Origin: Treponema_C sp050937815
GTDB taxonomy: Bacteria; Spirochaetota; Spirochaetia; Treponematales; Treponemataceae
Assembly: GCF_050937815.1 (NCBI RefSeq)
Contig: NZ_JACDIJ010000020.1
Span: 1-22,638, forward strand
Reading direction: 5' to 3'
Length of the DNA: 22,638 nt
Below the pieces are notes generated by a model. It saw nothing but the letters and a program-made list of their open reading frames with translations, ran no database searches and had not been told where the DNA came from. Below, piece after piece: positions 7,884 to 15,354 of this stretch. The stretch's first letter is position 1. Every line of letters starts with the position of its first letter. Both the position numbers and the translations under genes were made by a program.

Positions 7884-8933
7884 TTACGGTACCGGCATTA
7901 GCGAAAGAATTTTTTCAATAAGCTCATCGGCGCTTACATTGTCGGCAGCCGCTTCATACGATAAAATCAAACGATGACGTAAAACTTCGGGGGCGGCGGC
8001 CTTTACATCTTCCGGCAGTACAAAAGAGCGGCCGGCAAAAAGCGCGCGCACCTTTGCACAGCGGCTTAAAGCGATGCTTGCACGCGGAGAAGCCCCGAAA
8101 GCCAGATATTTAAGGATATCCGTTCTGCTGCGGTTTAGGTTTGAAGTACCGGTAAATCCGGCAGCATTATGTACGCCCGCGCTTTTTTTATCTTTATCGG
8201 GGCGGGTTACATGAACGATTGATACTATATAACGCAAAATATCATCCGTACAGGTAACCGCTTCAAGCAAAGAACGGCAAAAATCAAGTTTTTGCGCATC
8301 AAACACCCGGTTTACGGGAATCGTTTCGATACGGCCGCCGCCTTTTATAATACGCTGTTCTTCTTCACCTGACGGATATGTCAGTAAAATCTTAAGCAAA
8401 AACCGGTCAAGTTCGGCTTCGGGCAAATTATATGTTCCTTCCTGATCTATGGGGTTTTGCGTAGCCATAACAAAAAAAGGTTTGGGCAGTTCAAAACTTT
8501 CTTCCCCTATCGTAACCTGATACTCGCCCATCGCTTCCAATAAAGCGGACTGCACCTTTGCCGGCGAGCGGTTAATTTCATCCGCTAAAAGTAAATTTGT
8601 AAACACGGGGCCTTTGCGCACCGAAAAACGGCTCGCCGCCTGTTCGTAAATAAGGGTTCCGGTTATATCGGCAGGCAAAAGATCGGGGGTAAATTGAATA
8701 CGCTTAAAAGCAAAACCGGACATATCGGCAAAGGTTTTTACTGCAAGCGTTTTTGCCAAACCGGGAACACCTTCAAGCAAAATATGACCGTCCGCTATTA
8801 AAGCCGTAAGAATTCCGTCTATAACCTGTGTTTGTCCGATAATCCGCTTTGCAGCTTCGCTCCGGCACTTTTCAATCACTGTGCGGCAATATTCAAAATC
8901 TTCGGCAGGTTTATTCGTTGTTTTATCAAGCAT
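7884..8933 (-). CDS. moxR: MoxR family AAA+ ATPase
   Basis: The 349-residue AAA+ protein has Walker A GVPGLAKT (55-62), Walker B LLLADE (114-119), a sensor asparagine in ATQNP (158-161) and an arginine-containing ELDRFL segment (174-179), followed by a C-terminal lid domain. MoxR ATPases act as chaperone-like factors that mature or insert metal cofactors or assemble VWA-protein complexes. It is the first gene of the bat run, so it presumably remodels the BatA/BatB-C/BatD proteins. AAGGA precedes the ATG with about 8 nt spacing. Its promoter overlaps the divergent aminotransferase promoter. Confidence 0.95.
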   Translation of the reverse strand: MLDKTTNKPAEDFEYCRTVIEKCRSEAAKRIIGQTQVIDGILTALIADGHILLEGVPGLAKTLAVKTFADMSGFAFKRIQFTPDLLPADITGTLIYEQAASRFSVRKGPVFTNLLLADEINRSPAKVQSALLEAMGEYQVTIGEESFELPKPFFVMATQNPIDQEGTYNLPEAELDRFLLKILLTYPSGEEEQRIIKGGGRIETIPVNRVFDAQKLDFCRSLLEAVTCTDDILRYIVSIVHVTRPDKDKKSAGVHNAAGFTGTSNLNRSRTDILKYLAFGASPRASIALSRCAKVRALFAGRSFVLPEDVKAAAPEVLRHRLILSYEAAADNVSADELIEKILSLMPVP

Positions 8934-8961
8934 ATTTTTTTCCTTAAAACTACAGTTCGCA

Positions 8962-8990
8962 TTGACACAGTCGCCTGCGTTGCTTATTAT
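8962..8990 (+). promoter_or_regulatory. Promoter of the aminotransferase gene (leaderless)
   Basis: TTGACA (8962-8967) and TATTAT (8985-8990) are separated by 17 nt. The expected start point falls at about 8997-8999, which is at or within two bases of the ATG at 8999, so the transcript should have essentially no 5' leader. No Shine-Dalgarno sequence is present in the 20 nt upstream of the ATG. Confidence 0.65.
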
Positions 8991-8994
8991 ACCA
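8986..8994 (-). promoter_or_regulatory. Extended -10 promoter of the moxR-bat operon
   Basis: The minus strand reads TGG followed by TATAAT (-10 at 8986-8991), an extended -10 element. The -35 position (about 9009-9014, CTAATG) is poor, as is usual for extended -10 promoters. The -10 occupies nearly the same bases as the plus-strand -10 of the aminotransferase gene (8985-8990). Confidence 0.55.
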
Positions 8995-8998
8995 TATC

Positions 8999-10297
8999 AT
9001 GATACACGCATTAGCACAAGAATTAAATACCGTACTGGACAATACGGCGCTGGGTCCCCTGCTTTCCGATTTGGGACGGCGAATGTTTTTTCCAAAGGGG
9101 ATTATCGCCCAAAGCGCCGAAGCAAAAGAATCCGGCCGTACTGCTAATGCTACTATCGGAATGGCATGTATGGACGGTTCGCCGGTAACCTTGCCTTCAA
9201 TACAAAAACACTTGCCTTTTTTAACGGGTCCCGAAGCCGTTGCCTATGCACCGACCGCCGGTAATCCGAAACTGCGCGAAATGTGGAAACAAAAACTTAC
9301 GGAAAAAAATCCCTCGCTGGCCGGAAAAAATTTTTCGTTACCGATAGTCGTTCCCGGCTTAACCGCCGGTATTTCATATTTATGCGATCTTTTTATATCG
9401 GAAAACGACGTTCTTTTAGCCGGAGATCCCTCATGGGACAATTATGCTCTTATTATAAAGGCACGGCGAAATGCGCAGTTTTTACAATTTCCCATGTTTT
9501 CCGGTAAAGGCTTTAATCTTGACGCATTCCGTGCGGTTATGAACGAAGAAAGCAAAATGGGGAAAATACGCGTGCTGCTTAATTTTCCGCAAAATCCGTC
9601 GGGCTATTCGCCCACTAAAACCGAAGCGCGCGAGATTTGTTCAATTATATACAACGCGGCTCAAAAAGGGGCCTCCGTTATGGTATGGTGCGACGATGCA
9701 TATTTCGGCCTTAATTATGAGCCGGAAATCGAAAACGAATCTTTGTTCGCTTTTTTAGCGGATATTCATGAGCGCGTAGTTGCCGTAAAAATAGACGGTC
9801 CGACAAAAGAAGATTATATTTGGGGCTTCCGTACCGGATTTTTAACCTTTGCCGGCAAAGGTTTAACCGAAGAACATTATACGGCTTTATCGAAAAAAGT
9901 AATGGGCATTATCCGCTCTTCCGTTTCGTGCGCTTCAACTCCTTCTCAGTCCATTATGATAAAAGCCCTTGAAAATCCCGACTTAAAAAACGAAAAAAAA
10001 GCACTGCGGGATATGCTTGAAAGACGTTACCGAAAAGTTCGCTCTTTTGTCGATGCAAAAGAAGGACATCCCATACTTGAACCGCTTCCTTTTAACTCCG
10101 GTTATTTTATGAGTTTGCGCTGTAAAACGGTCAGCGCCGAAATTTTACGCCGCAAACTTTTGTCCTCCTACGGAATCGGAACGATTGCCATAGACAACGA
10201 AACATTACGTATCGCTTTTTCAAGCATCGACGAGGATTCCATCGACACTATCTATAAAGCAATATATAAGGCAGCTGAGGACTTGGCAAATGAATAA
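8999..10297 (+). CDS. PLP-dependent aminotransferase, class I/II
   Basis: The 432-residue fold-type I aminotransferase shows NPSG (199-202, the usual NPTG), the cofactor-binding DDAYFGL segment (232-238, D and Y contacting PLP), a candidate Schiff-base lysine in GPTKEDY (K270), and RTG at 278-280 near the expected carboxylate-binding position. Length fits the family. The substrate amino acid cannot be read from the sequence. The ATG at 8999 is preferred because residues 2-40 look conserved (ELN and LLSD, then FFPKGIIAQSAEAK), although no ribosome site precedes it. The next Met (residue 29) would remove that region. It overlaps the next gene by 8 nt, so the two are co-expressed. Confidence 0.88.
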   Translation: MIHALAQELNTVLDNTALGPLLSDLGRRMFFPKGIIAQSAEAKESGRTANATIGMACMDGSPVTLPSIQKHLPFLTGPEAVAYAPTAGNPKLREMWKQKLTEKNPSLAGKNFSLPIVVPGLTAGISYLCDLFISENDVLLAGDPSWDNYALIIKARRNAQFLQFPMFSGKGFNLDAFRAVMNEESKMGKIRVLLNFPQNPSGYSPTKTEAREICSIIYNAAQKGASVMVWCDDAYFGLNYEPEIENESLFAFLADIHERVVAVKIDGPTKEDYIWGFRTGFLTFAGKGLTEEHYTALSKKVMGIIRSSVSCASTPSQSIMIKALENPDLKNEKKALRDMLERRYRKVRSFVDAKEGHPILEPLPFNSGYFMSLRCKTVSAEILRRKLLSSYGIGTIAIDNETLRIAFSSIDEDSIDTIYKAIYKAAEDLANE

Positions 10298-11588
10298 ACA
10301 AAAAAACGCATGGCCGGCTTTGTGCGCTTTTTTAAGTTTTTTGCTTTGCTGTATAAGCGCTGCCGTCAGCTTTGTATCCTGCAAAGCGGCCTATGAGCAG
10401 CCCGTGATTTTATGGACAAACCAAAGCGAGTTTATCACCTATGCCGAATTATTTAACGCAACCAGCGAAAAAGTAAAGGTGCTGGTTGTGTATAAAGAAA
10501 ATCCCGTTGAAGCCTTTCCGCCCGCAAAAGACGAAGAACTTCCGGATATCATTGTCGGGCCGTGGCTTAAAAATAAAAGCATACGCGGCAACTTTATGCC
10601 CTTGGATTATCTGTTCGACGATCAGCTTTTAAAACGCTCAATTTTTTATCCTCAGCTTTTAAAACTCGGAAATGTAAATAACAAACAATATCTTTTGCCC
10701 GTCAGCTTTAATTTAAGCGCACTTATTTTTTCAACCGATTATACGGATTTGATTCCCGACAACTATATGCTCAACCCCGACCAAATACGGGAAGCGGGCG
10801 CCCTGTTAAATAAAAAGAACGGCAAGGGTATTTACACCTTTATGGGATTTGCCCCGCGCTGGACGCCGGAGTTTTTGTATCAAACGGCAAAGCTCAACGG
10901 TGCGGATTTTTCGGAAGCGGCCGGCCAAGACGATACCTTTATCTGGAACCAAGTTGCATTGGATAAAACCGTTGCTTATTTGCGGTCTTGGACGGAAACG
11001 GTTAACACCTCTACGGCAGCCGAAGACGACTATCAATTTAAATACTTATACAACCCTCATATAAAATGGATAACCGAAAAACACTGTTTGTTCGCTTATA
11101 TAAACAGCAGCACTTTATTCAGTACCGCCCCTGAAAAACTGCATGGAGTTGATTTCCGCTGGATTCAAAAAGACAATAAAATTCCCATAGAAGACGATAT
11201 GATTTCGATGGGAATGTATAAACATTCGAAAAACTTGGCGGCAGCCGAACTTTTTATTGTTTGGTTTATGAATACGGAAAACCAAAAAAATATGCTCGAA
11301 TGGAGATCCGATTTGAATTTATATACGAATACTTTCGGCATTTCAGGCGGGTTTTCGTCAATACGGACGGTAAACGAGCGTATTTTTCCGATTTTTTATC
11401 CTGCCCTGCTGGGCAACCTTCCCGCCGCAGAATATCTTTCTACACCCAACATTTTACCCGCAAACTGGAAACAAATAAAAACAAATATTATTGTTCCCTA
11501 TCTTCTTTCCGGAACAAATACAAACAATCCGGAACCGGAAAAAACGATCCAACAGCTTACAGCCGATTGGAAACGGCGTTCATATTGA
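10290..11588 (+). CDS. Lipoprotein extracellular solute-binding protein
   Basis: The 432-residue protein has a lysine-bearing N-terminus, a long hydrophobic signal (about 8-27) and a spirochaetal lipobox FVSC with the lipidated Cys at 31. The remainder resembles ABC-transporter sugar-type solute-binding proteins: it opens with a strand and ILWTNQSEF and keeps the LPVSFNLSALIFSTDY and MGMYKHSKN type segments. It is expected to be tethered to the outer face of the inner membrane (or periplasmic side) and to capture a ligand for an ABC importer. No permease or ATPase gene accompanies it here, so the transporter must be elsewhere. GAGG lies 9 nt before the ATG, inside the aminotransferase gene. 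Ligand unknown. Confidence 0.78.
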   Translation: MNKQKNAWPALCAFLSFLLCCISAAVSFVSCKAAYEQPVILWTNQSEFITYAELFNATSEKVKVLVVYKENPVEAFPPAKDEELPDIIVGPWLKNKSIRGNFMPLDYLFDDQLLKRSIFYPQLLKLGNVNNKQYLLPVSFNLSALIFSTDYTDLIPDNYMLNPDQIREAGALLNKKNGKGIYTFMGFAPRWTPEFLYQTAKLNGADFSEAAGQDDTFIWNQVALDKTVAYLRSWTETVNTSTAAEDDYQFKYLYNPHIKWITEKHCLFAYINSSTLFSTAPEKLHGVDFRWIQKDNKIPIEDDMISMGMYKHSKNLAAAELFIVWFMNTENQKNMLEWRSDLNLYTNTFGISGGFSSIRTVNERIFPIFYPALLGNLPAAEYLSTPNILPANWKQIKTNIIVPYLLSGTNTNNPEPEKTIQQLTADWKRRSY

Positions 11589-11630
11589 TTGTCACATCCC
11601 CCGTATTTTAAATTCGGTATAAAATTTACT

Positions 11631-11656
11631 TAATCGATTTTTATTTTATCCGATAA
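11631..11656 (+). promoter_or_regulatory. Sigma-28-like promoter element
   Basis: TCCGATAA (11649-11656) matches the flagellar sigma-28 -10 consensus GCCGATAA at seven of eight bases, and TAAT (11631-11634) lies 14 nt upstream where TAAA is expected. No good sigma-70 pair at 16-18 nt spacing was found in the same gap. The element ends 19 nt before the ATG of the next gene, leaving room for the GGGAGG ribosome site. Confidence 0.35.
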
Positions 11657-11675
11657 TGTAAATAAGGGAGGATTA

Positions 11676-12092
11676 ATGCTTTCGGCTCTCGGTAATTTAC
11701 ACGGTATAGCTCAAACCCGCTACAATGCGGCCGCCTTATCCCGAATTTCAAGTGCGGCAGCCGGAAAACTTCACGTTCCGGTAGCACCCTCATTGGTCGG
11801 TTATACTCAATTTAAACACGTTGCCGGCGTAGCGGCCGCAGACGGACAACGCGGCGTCAACATAAGTAAAATAAGTATTTTAAACACGCTTATCGAGCGC
11901 TTAACCAGCATAAAAAAAGCAGTTGAAGTGCATACGGATACGGCACAGTTAAGCGATGCGCAAATAGATGCTTTGATAGAAACCTATCAAAACCGTATTC
12001 AAAACATCGTTAACACGGCAAAATCGAACCCTTACGCTTTGGGCGGCGCCCCCGTAAATCAAACAGGTGCTCTTTTTTCGGTCAGCGTATAA
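11676..12092 (+). CDS. Small conserved-looking protein of unknown function
   Basis: I do not recognise this 138-residue protein. It has an Ala/Ser-rich N-terminal third (about 1-60) without a typical signal peptide, a predicted amphipathic helical middle (about 65-118, with ISKISILNTLIERL and the LSDAQIDALIETYQNRI segment), and a Gly/Pro-containing tail. The ATG follows a strong GGGAGG site with a short spacer, and codon use fits the neighbours, so I consider it a real gene. It is flanked by the solute-binding protein (87 nt upstream) and pckA (about 110 nt downstream, own promoter). A sigma-28-like element lies upstream, raising a possible motility or chemotaxis link, which is inference only. 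Confidence 0.7.
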   Translation: MLSALGNLHGIAQTRYNAAALSRISSAAAGKLHVPVAPSLVGYTQFKHVAGVAAADGQRGVNISKISILNTLIERLTSIKKAVEVHTDTAQLSDAQIDALIETYQNRIQNIVNTAKSNPYALGGAPVNQTGALFSVSV

Positions 12093-12105
12093 AACTCCAC
12101 CCCTC

Positions 12106-12134
12106 TTGTAACGTTCCCAAAAATACAGTATAGT
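12106..12134 (+). promoter_or_regulatory. Promoter of pckA
   Basis: TTGTAA (12106-12111) and TATAGT (12129-12134) are separated by 17 nt. The transcript would begin near 12141 and carry a leader of about 60 nt ending in AAGGAG before the ATG at 12201. Confidence 0.65.
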
Positions 12135-12200
12135 TTTACCGATACGGCGTATGTTTTAATCGATATGCAATGCGCGCCAACGCCGGACGAAGGAGTTTAT

Positions 12201-14027
12201 ATGAAATTAGACGAGATTAAAAACCCGAAAGCACGGGCTTGGGTAGATGAATGTATTAATATCTGCCAGCCGGACGAAGTATATGTGTGCGACGGTTCCA
12301 AAGAAGAATACGACCGCTTAATGAAGGAAATGGTTGACTCCGGCCTGGCTATTTCCCTGAAAAAGAAACCCAACAGCTTTTTATTCCGCTCCCTTCCCTC
12401 GGACGTTGCCCGCGTGGAAGCCCGTACCTATATTGCCAGCAAAACCGAAGACGCTGCAGGCCCCACCAATCACTGGATTGATCCGAATGAATTAAAGGCA
12501 ACCATGTCCGGCTTGTACAAGGGCTGTATGAAGGGCCGCACCATGTACATCATTCCCTTTTCTATGGGACCGGTCGGATCGAACATCGCTAAAAACGGTA
12601 TTGAATTAACCGACTCGGCCTACGTTGTATGCAATATGGACATTATGACCCGCGTGGGAACCGATGTTCTTAAACTGATAAACGAAACCGGAGAATTTAT
12701 TCCCTGTCTGCACTCGGTAGGAAAACCCCTTGCTGCCGGCGAAAGCGACAACGGCATTTGGCCCTGCGCGGATATGGAACACAAATACATTTCCCACTTC
12801 CCCGAAGAACGCCTTATCTGGTCATACGGTTCGGGTTACGGCGGAAACGCACTCTTAGGTAAAAAATGTTTTGCCCTGCGTATCGCTTCGGTTTTGGGAC
12901 GCGACGAAGGCTGGCTTGCCGAGCACATGCTTATCCTCAAGCTTACAAACCCCGAAGGCAAGGTTAAATACGTTACCGGAGCCTTCCCCTCGGCCTGCGG
13001 TAAAACAAACCTCGCCATGCTTATTCCGACCATTCCCGGCTGGAAGGTTGAAACGGTCGGAGACGATATCGCATGGATGAAATTCGGCGAAGACGGCCGC
13101 CTGTACGCAATCAACCCCGAAGCGGGATTTTTCGGTGTTGCGCCGGGTACTTCCGACGACTCGAACAAAAACGCTATGGAATCCTGCAAGGAAAACAGCA
13201 TATTCACCAACTGCGCCCTTACCGAAGACGGCGATGTATGGTGGGAGCAAATCGGCTACCCCGCAACGGGCAAGCTTGTTGACTGGAAGGGAAACACCCG
13301 CGACGCCTTACCCAAAGACAAAAGTCCCAAGGGCGAAGAATTCGCTCACCCGAACGCGCGCTTTACGGCTCCCGCAAAACAGTGCCCCTGTATTGCAAGC
13401 GAATGGGAAGACCCCAAAGGCGTACCGATTTCCGCATTTTTATTCGGCGGCCGGCGCCCCTCGACCATTCCCTTGGTTCACCAGGCACGCGATTGGAACC
13501 ACGGTGTATTCCTCGGTTCCATCGTAGGCTCCGAAGTTACCGCCGCCGTTATTTCCGATCAGGTAGGTCAAGTCCGCCGCGATCCGTTCGCGATGCTCCC
13601 CTTCTGCGGATACAACATGGGCGATTACTTCCAGCACTGGATCAACATGGGTAAAAAATCGACCGAAGACAAGCTTCCCAAGATTTTCTATGTCAACTGG
13701 TTCCGCAAAGACGCAAACGATCACTTTATTTGGCCCGGTTACGGCGAAAACAGCCGCGTTTTGGCATGGGTGTTCGACCGCTGCGACGGTAAAGACAACT
13801 ACATCGATACCGCAATCGGCTACATGCCCAAAGACGGTGCAATCAATATCAACGGCTTGGATATCTGCCCCGAGGCGATGAAAGAAATCACTTCGGTGGA
13901 TAAGGAAGGCTGGAAAAAAGAAATTGCCGACATTCGCGCAAACCATTACCCGAAATTCAAAAACCACTTGCCCAAAGAATTGAGCGAACAGCTTGATATT
14001 TTGGAAGCCAATTTGCAAAAAATGTAA
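12201..14027 (+). CDS. pckA: Phosphoenolpyruvate carboxykinase (GTP)
   Basis: The 608-residue GTP-type PEPCK interconverts oxaloacetate plus GTP with PEP, CO2 and GDP. Visible motifs are the substrate-loop arginine in RVEARTY (71-77), the YGSGYGG and LLGKKCFALR region with the metal-binding lysine pair (221-222), the P-loop AFPSACGKTN with its reactive Cys266, and the metal-binding VGDDIAWM (286-293). Further on are FGGRRPST and SIVGSEVTAAV. Length fits the family. I place the start at 12201, not the upstream in-frame ATG at 12165, because AAGGAG lies 5 nt before 12201 and the family N-terminus begins there. Codons are richer in C- and G-ending forms than in neighbouring genes, as expected for a highly expressed gene. 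In anaerobes the enzyme often runs in the carboxylating direction. Confidence 0.97.
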   Translation: MKLDEIKNPKARAWVDECINICQPDEVYVCDGSKEEYDRLMKEMVDSGLAISLKKKPNSFLFRSLPSDVARVEARTYIASKTEDAAGPTNHWIDPNELKATMSGLYKGCMKGRTMYIIPFSMGPVGSNIAKNGIELTDSAYVVCNMDIMTRVGTDVLKLINETGEFIPCLHSVGKPLAAGESDNGIWPCADMEHKYISHFPEERLIWSYGSGYGGNALLGKKCFALRIASVLGRDEGWLAEHMLILKLTNPEGKVKYVTGAFPSACGKTNLAMLIPTIPGWKVETVGDDIAWMKFGEDGRLYAINPEAGFFGVAPGTSDDSNKNAMESCKENSIFTNCALTEDGDVWWEQIGYPATGKLVDWKGNTRDALPKDKSPKGEEFAHPNARFTAPAKQCPCIASEWEDPKGVPISAFLFGGRRPSTIPLVHQARDWNHGVFLGSIVGSEVTAAVISDQVGQVRRDPFAMLPFCGYNMGDYFQHWINMGKKSTEDKLPKIFYVNWFRKDANDHFIWPGYGENSRVLAWVFDRCDGKDNYIDTAIGYMPKDGAININGLDICPEAMKEITSVDKEGWKKEIADIRANHYPKFKNHLPKELSEQLDILEANLQKM

Positions 14028-14037
14028 AACTTTGGAA

Positions 14038-14065
14038 CTGTCCGAAATCCTAAGTTTTCGGACAG
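14038..14065 (+). other. Perfect 10-bp hairpin after pckA, no U-tract
   Basis: CTGTCCGAAA (14038-14047) pairs with TTTCGGACAG (14056-14065) around an 8-nt loop. It has no following T-run, so it is not a terminator alone. It may protect the pckA 3' end or pause polymerase before the true terminator downstream. Confidence 0.6.
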
Positions 14066-14080
14066 CCCGATACACAAAAG

Positions 14081-14129
14081 GCCGGAACCGCCGAAAAGCG
14101 CTATGCGTTTAGGCGGCCGGCTTTTTTTT
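14081..14129 (+). terminator. Rho-independent terminator of pckA
   Basis: GCCGG-AA-CCGCC (14081-14092) pairs with GGCGGCCGGC (14112-14121), giving a GC-rich 10-bp stem with a two-base bulge, followed directly by eight T residues (14122-14129). It lies 54 nt after the pckA stop. Confidence 0.85.
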
Positions 14130-14130
14130 A

Positions 14131-14159
14131 TTGCCGAAACCGGAATAATAAAGTATGTT
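14131..14159 (+). promoter_or_regulatory. Putative promoter of L-lactate dehydrogenase
   Basis: TTGCCG (14131-14136) and TATGTT (14154-14159) are separated by 17 nt, starting two bases after the pckA terminator T-run. The leader of about 63 nt contains an imperfect hairpin (about 14173-14196, TCGG-A-CGGC / GCCG-GA-CCGA) of unknown meaning. Confidence 0.4.
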
Positions 14160-14228
14160 TAAACTAACAATGTCGGACGGCGCAATGCCGGACCGATTTA
14201 AACAGCTTTATCGGAGGTTAGCAATATT

Positions 14229-15176
14229 ATGGACGGAAAAAAACGAAAAGTAACTATAGTGGGTGCAGGTGCGGTAGGCTCTACCTTTGCGTATGCCCTT
14301 GCCCAAAGCGGTCTTGCCGATGAAATCGCCATTACCGATATGAATAAAAATTTTGCCGAGGGTCAAGCCCTTGATCTTGTACAGGGACTGCCTTTTTTGC
14401 CTCAAACGGATATTCATACCGGCAGTCAGGCCGATTATGCCGACAGCGATATCGTTGTTATAACTGCCGGTGCAAAACAACAATCGGGTGAAACAAGAAT
14501 CGATTTATTAAAAAGAAATATTGTGATTATTGAAACAATTGCAAAAGAGATTGCTGCAAGCGGCTGTAAAGGTATTATTGTTATCGTAAGTAATCCTGTC
14601 GATATTTTGACAAAAGTTGCGAGTACCGCATGCGGATGGGAACGCGGCAGGGTAATCGGTTCGGGAACAGTGCTGGATACTGCACGTTTCAGGTATGCTT
14701 TGAGTAGGGAATGCGGAGTAGACGCACGGAATATTCACGGTTACATTCTGGGTGAGCACGGCGACAGCGAGTTTGCGGCATGGTCGATGACCACCGTTGC
14801 AGGCAGGCGTATTGATGAATATTGTGCTTGCGGAAAATGCCGCGCAGGATTTAAGTTCGATAAGAATAAGATAGTGGACGAAGTCCGGCACTCAGCTTAT
14901 CATATTATCGATTACAAGGGTGCAACATACTATGCAGTCGGCTTGGCACTTACCCGAATCGCGGGTGCAATATTGCGAAACGAACGGAGCATTCTTTCGG
15001 TTTCAATGCCCCTGGACGGCGAATTCGGGTTACACGACGTATGCTTAAGCGTACCCTGTGTAGTCGGACGTGCCGGAGCAGAACGGATTCTTGAAACAAT
15101 TTTACCGGAAGACGAACAATCGGCGTTGGAAGCAAGTGCACAACGATTACAAAGCGCACTCGCCGAGATAAGTTGA
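14229..15176 (+). CDS. ldh: L-lactate dehydrogenase
   Basis: The 315-residue protein has the Rossmann motif GAGAVG (12-17) with D37 selecting NAD, the active-site loop AGAKQQSGETR, the arginine in LDTARFR (R153), catalytic His177 in GEHGDSEF, and GATYYAVG near the C-terminal half. At the residue that separates lactate from malate dehydrogenases, the loop has Gln (Q84), where malate enzymes have Arg, so I call LDH rather than MDH. It reduces pyruvate to L-lactate, regenerating NAD in fermentation. GGAGG is about 11 nt from the ATG, longer than usual. The two-Cys cluster CACGKC (199-204) is unusual for this family. Next to pckA, it places two pyruvate/PEP-node enzymes together, though each seems separately transcribed. 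Confidence 0.9.
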   Translation: MDGKKRKVTIVGAGAVGSTFAYALAQSGLADEIAITDMNKNFAEGQALDLVQGLPFLPQTDIHTGSQADYADSDIVVITAGAKQQSGETRIDLLKRNIVIIETIAKEIAASGCKGIIVIVSNPVDILTKVASTACGWERGRVIGSGTVLDTARFRYALSRECGVDARNIHGYILGEHGDSEFAAWSMTTVAGRRIDEYCACGKCRAGFKFDKNKIVDEVRHSAYHIIDYKGATYYAVGLALTRIAGAILRNERSILSVSMPLDGEFGLHDVCLSVPCVVGRAGAERILETILPEDEQSALEASAQRLQSALAEIS

Positions 15177-15260
15177 TACGGTATAACAAACGGGTAATTT
15201 ACAAAATAAAGTAAAAACTGTGATAGAAACAATAAAACGTGTAAACAGTAATTCTCCACA

Positions 15261-15294
15261 ACCGGCTGCGGCCGTTCTTGCAGCCGCAGCCGGT
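15261..15294. other. Perfect 12-bp GC-rich hairpin between ldh and tetR
   Basis: ACCGGCTGCGGC (15261-15272) pairs with GCCGCAGCCGGT (15283-15294) around a 10-nt loop. Neither strand has an immediate T-run, so this is not a standard intrinsic terminator, though it is the only candidate 3' end structure for ldh. It ends 3 nt before the -35 box of the tetR promoter. Confidence 0.6.
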
Positions 15295-15296
15295 CA

Positions 15297-15324
15297 TTGA
15301 CAATCCCGCCGTTTTTATTATACT
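15297..15324 (+). promoter_or_regulatory. Promoter of the TetR-family gene
   Basis: TTGACA (15297-15302) and TATACT (15319-15324) are separated by 16 nt. The start point should be near 15331, inside the operator-like inverted repeat that follows directly. Confidence 0.65.
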
Positions 15325-15340
15325 GATAACAGGGTTACCA
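15324..15340. promoter_or_regulatory. Candidate TetR operator at the tetR start point
   Basis: TGATAAC (15324-15330), AGG, GTTACCA (15334-15340) form a 7-3-7 inverted repeat with one mismatch, covering the expected +1 site. The inner 15 bases (15325-15339) match 12 of 15 with a site in the ABC operon promoter (16809-16823). Position and symmetry fit autorepression. Confidence 0.55.
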
Positions 15341-15354
15341 AAAAGGCGGAAAAT

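Noticed and set aside
12165..12200. Upstream in-frame ATG for pckA
   Set aside because: There is no ribosome site before it, and the added residues do not resemble the PEPCK N-terminus; AAGGAG precedes the ATG at 12201.
13440..14075. A 211-codon open frame on the minus strand across the 3' half of pckA
   Set aside because: It is antisense to a clear pckA, has no ribosome site, and its openness follows from the C-rich third positions of pckA codons.
14229..15176. Malate dehydrogenase as the identity of the lactate dehydrogenase gene
   Set aside because: The specificity loop has Gln rather than the Arg of malate enzymes, with the lactate-type GETR context.
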